NCBI RefSeq assembly: GCF_910592395.1
Contig: NC_088316.1
Span: forward strand, 2,790,001 to 2,854,000
Origin: Lineus longissimus
Taxonomy: Eukaryota; Nemertea; Pilidiophora; Heteronemertea; Lineidae
Reading direction: 5' to 3'
DNA: 64,000 nucleotides
Shown here: positions 21,577 to 31,400 of the stretch, piece after piece
Position numbering within the stretch: the first letter of the stretch is position 1
Layout of the letters: the number at the start of each line of letters is the position of its first letter
Notes under the pieces: generated by a model
Database searches by the model: none
Seen by the model: the letters and a program-made list of their open reading frames with translations, nothing else
Told to the model about the DNA's origin: nothing
Position numbers and translations under genes: made by a program

Positions 21577-21772
21577 TGAATATGACCAGAGGAACCAGCA
21601 TTTTGGCTAGAACTTGAAATCCTAAAGCAATTACTGATGAATTAGAACTCATTTAAAATGAATTAAATACCAATTTCAAGGGTGGGGTCACTTCTTTGCT
21701 TTCCAGAAAACAGACCCCCACCCTAGAACGTTTTGGATTTCAAGTTCTACCCTAAATGACGGTGCTTGCATT
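21577..21772. mobile_element. MITE, family B copy 2
   Basis: Inverted ends include CATTTTGGCTAGAACTTGAA with ATCC on the left and GGATTTCAAGTTCTACCCTA on the right. It sits in intron 1 of the sulfotransferase gene and is related to 9908-10122. Confidence 0.5.
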
Positions 21773-22553
21773 TTCCACACTATTCTCGGCTGCCCAATGC
21801 AATAATCCGGCTACACACAGATGTGCAGCCCTTGCTATGTTTTCTTAGGGATTTGTGTTTTTATTATGTGACAAAAGCTGGTCAGCAGGCATGAATGAAT
21901 ATACCGTGTCCAACGACCCTGCTGTACTACCGGTGGCGCATGTCCCAGCAATGCCCCTTTTAGCGGCTTTCCGGTGCGGTGAGTCTATAATACCGCAGCG
22001 TCCATCGTCCATGAAAAAAAATGCATGAAACAGTATTCTGTTACTGTACCACCTGATAAACATATATACAATTGAACTTCGGCACACAATTTCCTCCTAG
22101 GACTTTGTGAATTTCGGTCCGGTTTGATTCATATTTTGGCCACCAGGAGGCCAAAACTGAAAACTTAAAAAACATGACTTGCTTATCAGTGATAAAATAG
22201 GTACTCCTAGTAAAGACTCATCGACAGTATTTGTTCAAACACTCGAGCTGCATTTGGTTGAGAATTTTAAATTCCAAAAGATACACATTTCCCTCGTGCG
22301 CGTGTATAGCTTTCATGAAGGATGTTAATTCTATTCGGCCAGGAAAACCTGCATAATGAATACCATTGTCAGTTGTACCTTCCTTCCTTTTGACAAGGAC
22401 TATACTCTTTTTGCGACAGTGAATGGGGTAGAGCAAAAATGTAGAACAAAATCCGAGGCGCCAGCCAAGAGTCTTGGCGACACGTGGTGACTCCGTCCTA
22501 GTTTATAGACGTGTGTTTCTCTTCATCTAATGATTCTTTCTACTTTATTGCAG

Positions 22554-23064
22554 TCAAGTTGAGGTGAAACAAACCAATTGGAGACGCAATGATAGCCTAT
22601 TCACCTTCATACATGTGTCAAACAAGAGCCGGAACACCAACAAGCTCCTCCCAGTCCAGTCTCGGTCGTGTCGTCCAAAGAAGCACTTCGTCTTCGTCAA
22701 GACACACAAGTGCTCGTCCACGACACTAGCAAGCCTCCTGAGAAAATATGCACTGGACTATAACTTGACCATGGCGCTTCCCCTCAAGCCAGTTGTTCCG
22801 CGATTACTCTTCACTCAGTCCTTAGGGTTTCCCGACGTGGTATCTCGGAAGGACATTTACCGCATTGGAGAGATGGAACGCAGGGGAATCCCACTCGAAA
22901 CCTCTTATTTCCATCAACGCTTTGACCTGAACACTTGGAAGAGCGTGATGCCACCGGACACGGTCTATTTAGCTGTGCTGAGAGAACCGCTTGACCAGCT
23001 CCGGTCAGCAATTGGATACATGGGCATCTTAGGAGAGCACTTCAAGGGACCCGTCCAGCAAAAG
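22554..23064 (+). CDS. Galactose-3-O-sulfotransferase-like protein, exon 2
   Basis: Acceptor TTTATTGCAG|TC, donor CAAAAG|GTATAA. It contains the 5'-phosphosulfate-binding loop FVFVKTHKCSSTTL (about residues 105-118) and the 3'-phosphate-binding segment AVLREPLDQLRSAIGYM. Both are diagnostic of the Gal3ST family (PF06990), which transfers sulfate from PAPS to the 3-OH of galactose in glycolipids and glycoproteins. The phase is open from exon 1 and closes exactly on a codon. Confidence 0.9.
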
Positions 23065-23224
23065 GTATAACCCTCCTCTGCTTTATTTTCTCTTTTGTTA
23101 TTTTGATTCTGAAACATATTTTAGACCATTGGTATAGCATCCTCAAATATTAGGGTCAGGTGTATGCTCCTCTCACTCATCGCTGAGTTCGGTATGGGGC
23201 GAGTGAAAGGCCCTGAATCTTAGG

Positions 23225-23400
23225 ATGCTGGTATAGATAGTGGTAAAAGCACCTGGCTCATCATAATCCGGAGGTCATTGGTTCGACTCCTGGGAAGATC
23301 ACCACTGCTCTTGTTTGTGACCTTAACCAAGACACGGCGCGAACCCTACAATCTGTCGTTCTCTGAGTGAGCCACCAAAGTGTGAGTCAGGCTTTCCACC
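23225..23400 (+). mobile_element. tRNA-derived SINE in sulfotransferase intron 2
   Basis: GATAGTGGTAAAAGCACCTGG (A-box-like) and GGTTCGACTCCTGG (B box) are separated by about 33 bases, then an unrelated body. The cloverleaf is broken, so this is a SINE or tRNA pseudogene and not a tRNA gene. Confidence 0.5.
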
Positions 23401-23661
23401 CCGTGGAGGATTTTTAGAGAAAAGAAATACAACTTGGGGTTTTCAGCATGTGAAGAACCCCAAAGGGTTTTTTATTCCCCTGAAGAAGCCTAATATAACG
23501 TTAAAGGTTGCATATGTGTTGGCTGACAAAAGCACGACAACTCTTATTTTTGTGGTTACCTTTTGCCTAGTGGGTTGCCGCCCTTTCCCTTCGTCCTCCA
23601 ATGCCAAAGTCCACAAAGTCTTCAGGTAATTGAACAAACGCATACATGTTTCTGTTTCCAG

Positions 23662-24294
23662 ATTTATGATTTCTATTCCGATCCGAAGGCAAAGCACTTC
23701 TATTTCAAGCATCGACATACAACGTACTCGTGGACGAAGAGTTTCATGGCGTTCACCCTCGGATTAGTCCCGCAAAATGCGTCGATGGATGTCGCGGAGA
23801 GATACCTCCAAGAAGCAGATGGTGTCTTTGACCTGGTTCTTCTGACCGAATACTTGTTCGAGTCAATCGTGCTGTTGAGGCGACGGATGTGTTGGACAAT
23901 CCGGGACGTCGTGTTCATGCGCCTGAACAGCGAGGTCAAAGAAGGAATGAAATATCCCGAGGAGTTATATAAAAAGTCGCGAGCTTGGAACACAGTGGAC
24001 CATTTATTCTATGATCATTTTGAGAAAAAGCTCTTGCGAGATATTTCGAATGAGGATAATTTTCAGGAGGAATTAGAACATTTTAAAGAAGTGAACTATA
24101 ATGTCAACAGATTTTGTGAACAAGTGACAGCGAATGGACCACCGCCTTTTATTGTGCCGGGGTCTGATTGGAATGAAGAATTCACATTTGCAAAAAAGGA
24201 CTGTGACACTTTAAAAGCACGGCCTGACGGTGAAGGCGTGACAGATGCGATGAGGAAGCGTCTTGATAAGACCATTGATACATGGCCCGTGTAA
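23662..24294 (+). CDS. Galactose-3-O-sulfotransferase-like protein, exon 3
   Basis: Acceptor TCTGTTTCCAG|ATT, phase 0. The completed protein is 440 residues, typical for Gal3ST enzymes. It carries the family block VFDLVLLTEYLFESIVLLRR followed by MCWTIRDVVFMRLN, and a C-terminal helical region ending TIDTWPV and stop. AATAAA at 24423-24428 is the likely poly(A) signal. The acceptor sugar cannot be predicted from sequence alone. Confidence 0.92.
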   Translation: MYDFYSDPKAKHFYFKHRHTTYSWTKSFMAFTLGLVPQNASMDVAERYLQEADGVFDLVLLTEYLFESIVLLRRRMCWTIRDVVFMRLNSEVKEGMKYPEELYKKSRAWNTVDHLFYDHFEKKLLRDISNEDNFQEELEHFKEVNYNVNRFCEQVTANGPPPFIVPGSDWNEEFTFAKKDCDTLKARPDGEGVTDAMRKRLDKTIDTWPV

Positions 24295-25204
24295 GTGGTA
24301 CTATAAATACGGAAGAGCGGATTACATGAATCTAGACGGGCTGGCCCGTCCGCCAACCGATTTCTTTTCTATCATTTCTTTTCGTCCCATTTGATAGGAT
24401 TGTATAGTACATGATTTAAATGAATAAAATCGATCCTAACAATTATGACATTTAATTTGGGCTTAGCAAGTTTCCTTTTCTAAGATTACTCGTGGCAAAA
24501 TTGATAATCATACGATACCGCCAAATACACACTGACATCACGACCTTTTCTGTAGAGTTTTGCTCGCATATAAGTTGATATGTGCACCAACCAGTGTTTC
24601 TCCGACGTTGGCATCTGACGCGCCATCTCCTGGATGATGGTGAACTAGTGTGCCCGCCGCACCTGCCACTGATGGTTTCTATTACCCGAATAAGTGCAGG
24701 AAATAGGTTTCAGTTCAAATGGGTTCAGACAAGTAAATGCCTTTAATCAAATCTTCATGTAGATTTAAACTTGGCGTTTCTGTACTATAAGCATTTACAA
24801 GCCATCATTTACATCACCTAATATTGTGTCTTTTGTCACAATAGCCGTCTTGTCGTGGATACACTACAAGATCGCTCGTTTGCGGAGGCCTGGTGCTCAT
24901 TTTGGCGAGACGTGCGACAATAATCACAGACCATGTATCTCGCACGCCTGCATGCTTTCGAAATCTCTGTCTTTCGGGGTAGTTAATTTCTGATGTCCAT
25001 TTCATGATCCTACTATGAAAATATAGCCTGTGCCTTCCTAGAGCTCCGACTGATCGCAAAGGCTCACAGGTAATGTACCTGTAATCATAAAGGATTCCTA
25101 ATATTCCTTTTAGCATCTTCAAGAAGGATTAAGACGTCAAAACATTATTTGAAAATCGAAGAGGTTTTGCGGTTAAAGCTGATCAAAGGGAAAGCCAGCG
25201 GGAT

Positions 25205-25660
25205 GCGAAATTTTTTTCCTACGAACTTTTTGTCCTCATTTGCGTATGCGCATGCGCACTCTAGTCAAACATCCACTGCCGCATTGCATTGACAGTGACA
25301 ATGGGAAAACTCGACCGTGATAGTTTTCTCGTTGAATGCGAGCATTGTTCGCCATCCTCTATCAATAAAGTTCTTTTGGCGGTAGGTTTTGATGGCAGAG
25401 AAACCAACTGTTTGATCAATCTGTCAGTAGCCTAGATCATTGTTATTTGATCCAAATTGCCGTAATTTACTCATCAGACTGAGCTACGTTTCCACAGAGA
25501 TTTAGCCTGTAGGCTACATACATCATGTACATGTACATGATACACATCTATTAAGATCCAAGTTCTTTTCACTGTCAATGCGGCCAAGTGGATGTTTGAC
25601 TGGAGTGCGCATGCGCGTATGCAAATGAGGACAAAAAGTTCGTAGGAAAAAAAATTTCGC
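25205..25660. mobile_element. Mutator-like MITE with 9-bp target duplication
   Basis: Inverted repeats of about 95 bases start GCGAAATTTTTTTCCTACGA and are about 90 percent identical. The flanks CAGCGGGAT (25196-25204) and CAGCGGGGT (25661-25669) match at 8 of 9 positions. Long TIRs with a 9-bp duplication fit a non-autonomous Mutator-like element. The interior has no ORF of note. Confidence 0.75.
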
Positions 25661-26323
25661 CAGCGGGGTAGCCTATTCTACGTAATCAAAAATAAACCAA
25701 GTCAGAAACCTCAGAGTTTTTCTAATAACTTAAAATAGAGTTTATTCTGTCTCTTCCCAGTTAGTCTTAGTGACAGAAATCAAGGGCATCCGAAAAGTGC
25801 TGACCATCTCTAAACCGACTCCATATATTATACAATGACTGACGATGGTGTCGATGTTTGTAAATTCGGAGTGTGTTGCAAAAGTGACCAATACGATGGC
25901 TGCAACTCGGATTGCCCGAGACCGGGGCGTCAAACCGAGTTAATTCATGGCATTTCCGATGTGTATTTTGAATACGAACAATGTATTGCAATGTACATGG
26001 TCACGGGAGGCGTTTGTTAACATCGTTTTGGCTCCAATCGGTGATGATTGTGTAAACTTGGCCCTCAATGATTTCTTGCACTTTCGAAAATATGGTAAGA
26101 AAATCTGGGTAGGACAGAAACATTTGATTACCAGAATATTAGCTTGGTAAGTTCAAAGTGGCGTATAACCCATGACGTAATAATGGTGTTGTTGAAGCAG
26201 TTTAGTAACAAGTTTAACTTCGCCCTTCCATTTCATTTTCTCAAAAACCAAGCAGGCACCACCGATATTAAAAAAACGAAACTAATCGAAGTATGCTAAT
26301 TTCATGACATATATACCAAAGAT

Positions 26324-26544
26324 GTGACTCGCTCTACCAAAACTAGGCGCTTGTCGCATCTGAACTCGACAGGTTGATACGGACTTGTTGTTCATTTCCC
26401 TATTGTAGACCTTTTGTGAAATCTATTACAAACTGATTTGGTCACATTTCACAAAAGGTCTACAATAGGGAAATGAACAACAAGTCCGTATCAACCTGTC
26501 AAGTTCAGATGCGACAAGCGCCTAGTTTTGGTAGAGCGGGTCAC
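26324..26544. mobile_element. Near-perfect hairpin MITE
   Basis: Two 99-base arms (26324-26422 and 26446-26544) are nearly exact reverse complements around a 23-base loop. Each arm contains CTAGGCGCTTGTCGCATCTG or its complement. The high arm identity suggests a recent or gene-converted copy. A diverged half copy is at 13396-13492. Confidence 0.8.
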
Positions 26545-27251
26545 AGATTTATTTGAGAAGAGTGTAGTGTGATTAGTTTGTTTTTCCGCTACTAGAGGTA
26601 GCCCGGCCGTTGGTCGAGTTCATTGATTGTTTTATGAAATATTTTATTCGTAACATCCATCGAAATGAAGAACAGCAGACGATCACAGTAACTGAATTTT
26701 AACTTTGTCCTCGAGATTTAATGCAAAATAAACAATTACAAAATGTTTCTTTATTTGCATTATTGCATAGTTTCAATGAATAATGTCTATACAATCCCGA
26801 GGTGGTTGAATCGAGGCTTGGCATCTTCCAGTCTGTGAGCGCCTGGACGCATGCGCACACATCATGATCAGACTTCCTCAAGAGTCACATGGCGTTGTAG
26901 GTCCCGGATGTTAGCTTTGAATGTCCCACTAGAATATGTAAGACTTTTCAAGATGAAGAAACTCTGCCCTGGGCAGAACATGGGCCCATCACGAAACGAG
27001 ATTATTTACCATTTATACCGCTCGCACTACGGCTCGGCTATGTAACTTGACTACCTAGGTACATACACTAATCCCCATAACTTAACCCCACTTTCCTATG
27101 TGCACAGGCTTTTTAGAATTTTTACACAGGTCATGCAAAATGAACCAAAACGATTTAAAATAGCGTTAGTTTCTCATACACAGCGATGCTCGGGCTGTCC
27201 GTCAGCTTAGCTAGGTTAACTTAAGATTGCAGAACATCTACCTTTTAAATA

Positions 27252-27791
27252 TTTATTTATACATTTACTTTAACATAACAAAAAGAAAGACGAGAACAAA
27301 ATGAATTTGACGACATAGATTTTCTTCGTTGGTGTTGTTTCTATATAATATTCATGACGATGACCTTGGTATTTGACCTCTTTGACTTATCACAAATGAT
27401 GTCGTCTGGTATTGCAGTGTATTATAGGAAAGAGTTGACAGACCAATTCCAAATGCGTCTATTATATATCAAGAACCTGAATTCATCACCACCAGATACC
27501 GAAAGTTCCTTTCTCGGTCGAAAATTGTACAGTTTGCGTCATACACTTGAAGGTAAGGCTTCGTCAACTCAGTCCATTCTACATTGTACCATTGTAAAAA
27601 TTACTTGCAGCATTTGTGAATGAATACTATACGTGTAAAATATAAAAACGGCTTTAAATATGACATAAATAACAATAATTCAACGTTTTTGAATGTTTCT
27701 TGGCCGCAATAGGCGCTGAATGTCGTTCCAAGAGTGATTTAGTCTGGAAGACTTCATAACATGTAGATACGCGACTTTTCAGCAGTCATCT
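27252..27791 (-). other. Possible untranslated 3' exon of paramyosin
   Basis: A donor-like AAC|GTAAGT lies 11 bases past the paramyosin stop (near 28283). A good acceptor TTCTATTTGCAG ends at 27792, and AATAAA lies at 27252-27257 on the minus strand. Together they could make a last exon lying wholly in the 3' UTR. This is inference from motifs; the 3' UTR could instead be continuous. Confidence 0.3.
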
Positions 27792-28293
27792 GCAAATAGA
27801 AGAAATCATAATAAATACAATGTCATTGCTTACACATGTTACACTTTGCACCATGAACACGATAAGTAGAATGTCTCTTCACCGTCTCCACAATCAAGCC
27901 ATTCAAATATCTTATATAAAACATGGGATGTTTAAACTCTGAAGAAATGAGAAATCTAAAACAGATTCCCATCGCTGTTGTAACCCATCATGCCTTCTAC
28001 CAATTTAAGGTAGAATATCAAACGATGTGGTTTCAATGGACGCGCTTTGCCTTGCTTTACCCCCAATAAGGCAGCATTCGCACAAGGTCAACGGCGACAC
28101 ATACGGAAACATGGGGAAAACATGAGTCATGACAAGCATTTAGCCCGGCGCATCCTTAACTTCCGTTTCACTTTATACTCTAGGCTATCACTTTTACGCG
28201 GTGTATGTTCTGTCCACCTACGCAGCGATGCTAAAATCATAGGCAATGAAGATACCACAGCTATGTCATCAAAGGTTACTTACGTTGGCTTGT

Positions 28294-28464
28294 TTAATTT
28301 CTGATAGTTCTGCGGTATTCTCTAGTGACGGACACCGATCGCCCTGGGCCTCCTCCCCTGCGGATGGTCACGCTGCGCTCGGCCATATCTGCTCTGTGCT
28401 CAGCCTCGTCCAATAGAGCCTGGGCCTTGCGGTATTTGTTCATCGTGATGGCAGTAACCTCTTC
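28294..28464 (-). CDS. Prm: Paramyosin exon 15 (last coding)
   Basis: Acceptor CACTTGCAG|GAAGAG, phase 0. Encodes the end of the rod ([20 protein letters not shown]) and the non-helical tail [20 protein letters not shown] before TAA. The Ser-rich tail is a plausible phosphorylation site in catch muscle. Confidence 0.9.
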   Translation of the reverse strand, partial: EEVTAITMNKYRKAQALLDEAEHRADMAERSVTIRRGGGPGRSVSVTREYRRTIRN

Positions 28465-31400
28465 CTGCAAGTGCAAGGATAATACAGATAAAAAAGAACA
28501 GCAACAAGGATCATATCCAACTGTCTGGCGCTGATTCTGTAATGCATCGTTCCCTTACACAACGCCGGCGCCGCCCCCGTGAAAAAAAGGTTGGCGATCT
28601 CCCGACTGTCTCCTGTCTCGTCGGATTACCAGACAAGGATCCGGTTGCTCACTAGACGTTACAGTTGGTGTTAACTTCTATTGTAAATGAAATTCATTGA
28701 AGAAGATAACGCTTTATAGTTAAGCTAACGATCTCCAATGCCGATTGAACAACTGAGTTTAAACGACATGTTGATGAGTTAACTAGGATGGGATATCCTA
28801 TCGAACCACGCCCTACGAGGCGACTTCTCCATCCAGCCTGCAGCAAAAGCAGCGTATACTGAGTAATTGTACACTCCGGACGCATTGGACCAGCCTCGTC
28901 TTGTCGCCCGAGCACGATCAGGATGACGAAATGGACTGCATGGAAAACATGGACTACGTAATTGGCGCTTAGATTTAGCCCCGAGAGAAGAGTTTGGACT
29001 CCCTCACTCCGTGAAGCTTGCCGCTGCACGTCGTTGACAGGCCATGTAACGCTTCTGGCCAGGCCAGACTACGAGGAAGCTCGGGAACTTACACATTCTT
29101 CAATCTGCCTCTTGTACGATTTTGCCTTTAGTTGTGTTTTGTCGAGGAGATCCTGTAGCTCGGCAATGACACGAGTGTTCTCCTCATACTGTACAAGGTA
29201 CTCCTTGAGCTGGCGGTCGTACTTCCTAGCGTTGGCAGCGGCCTCGCGATGACGGCGCTGCTCAGCTTCCAGTTCAGCTTCCAGTTCACGTACCTGAAAT
29301 AAAAATAGCAAAGTTTTCATTAAAACTTGATTACCGGTTTGAGGGTAAACTTAGTCCCCCTTGAAAGGTCGTCATGTCAGTATATCAATGACGTATAAGC
29401 TGTAAAGGGAATTATCGAGACCAACTGGAGAATATCTTATGTGAACGAGATATTAGACTGGCCATACCAGATACATGCCAGTTGGTCTCGATAATTCCGT
29501 TGCTGACGTTTCTGCTGACATGAGATGACTCCATCAAATTTTCTTGTCTTGTCATTCTGAAGAAAGGCATTCTTTTGACACTTTGCCTGACAAGATACTT
29601 AGTACATGGTTATTAGCTACCGAGGGAATACATCTGGGAGTTACCCTTTGCGCAAATCTTGTCTGCGTAATCGGGAAAGCTTCTGATGGTATTATGGCAT
29701 AATCCTAACGCCACGACCGGCGCCCTGGCCTATCGAGTTCCTGGATGGTGGTTGGATTGAAACAATACCTCAACCGGGATGGAACTCACCCTATTTTGGA
29801 GCTTGGCAATAATTCTCTTTCCTTCCTTCAGAGCGAATTGCTCAGCCTCCTCAAGCCTGATTGTGATCTCACGGATCTCAATCTCAAGCTTCTTCCTCAG
29901 GGACTCAGCATTCTTGTAGTTCTCCTGCTCCTGCCTGAGCTCCTCGCTCAGCCTGGCCACCTCATTGGCGAGGTGCTGGGCCCTGTCTTCAGCGGCCCTC
30001 TGGGCATTGATGGCATCGTCAAGGTCAACCTGCATGCCGGCAATGTCACCTTCCATGCGGCGCTTGTCGTTGGAGAGTCCCTGCACAATGATGGTGAGCT
30101 CACTGACGCGGGTGGAGGCCTCGGCAAGTTCTCCTTCGGCGTTCTTGCGGCCTCTCTCAGCCTGAAAGGAACAGCATATTTAGTTATTACTCAATGACCA
30201 ACGAAGGAAGCAACACAACATGGTTTATCGACGATGTTGAAATTCATATTCTTTTTTGCTTTCGGCAGGTAAGACCACCTTGTAGTTAACAAGACACGCC
30301 TTGCATTGCTACTAAAAGGCCGTGGCCACAGCTCTATCGTCTCTATCATCTATCGTCAGAAATACTCGGGTCGGATATATTTACTTACGGCTTCGAGTAG
30401 TGACCTGATGTCGTCAATCTCGGTCTGCAGGGCGATGCGGCGCCTCTCACTCTGAGCAAGCTCGGTCCTGGCGATTTCATGTCCGTGACGCTCCTCCTCA
30501 AGGGCAACTTCGACCTCCTACAACAGAAAGAAATGAACGGGCGTGTTAAAAGCGAACTTTAACTTGCCGGGCTACGGCATGATCCGGCATGGTTTGTCAT
30601 TGTCTTTATTCTCCCTCTTATGGTTTTCACTGGGATTTTGACAGGCGATTTTCAACAGCCTCGATTTCCTCCTTCGTAATAAAAAATTGATATTTTTTAA
30701 CGCGATTTAAGTATTTGCTGAAGAATTCTATGTCCAAATGATTTAGGTTTTGCTATTAAAGAACCGAATGACGATTATATTGACGGTATTGTACTGCCTT
30801 TGATTATCAATCAGTTTGAAGTATCAAAAGATAGAATGTGCTAGATTTCTATGAATTCTCCATTCATTCTAATCCGGCTATTGCAAATACATGTACCTTG
30901 AGTCTCTGCATATAGTGTTTGACTTGCTTGTTGAGATCTGCATTAGCCTTGTTGAGGGAGTCGACCTGGAGCTCCAACTCGTGGATGGTCACTTCGAACT
31001 TCTTCTTCAGTCGGTTGAGATCGCTCTTATACTTGGCTTCCATGTCGCTAATCTGGATATTCAGTTGTTCAATTGTCCTCTGGCTGTTTCTCCTGCAAAT
31101 AGGGTTTGTAGCAATCTGTTCAGTTGTAAGCCCGCAGACGACAACGTACCAGCATAATCACTGTGACACGACGCTATAGATTGGTAAAATTTGATCAACT
31201 TAACACTTTAAATCGAGCTTTTTTATTTACATGTAACACAAATGTAACTTTAAAAAGCCTACCGGTGTATCGTCTAAACCCGAAAATAGTCTTCAACGTA
31301 GCATAACCGACTGTATTTTGCACCAGAGTCTTTCTTATTGAAAGACTCGATTTGCACTAACAACAGAGGTTCTTTTTAAGTGGTAAGCTTACACTATGAT

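Larger units (their letters stand above)
24295..28293. other. Intergenic region between the sulfotransferase and paramyosin genes
   Basis: The two genes converge here. No open frame looks real. It contains the 24423 poly(A) signal, two inverted-repeat transposons (25205-25660 and 26324-26544) and, near 27.24-27.79 kb, a possible untranslated last exon of paramyosin. Confidence 0.5.

Noticed and set aside
29745-30197. 150-residue plus-strand frame rich in Leu
   Set aside because: Antisense shadow of paramyosin exon 13; heptad coding on one strand leaves a Leu-rich open frame on the other.
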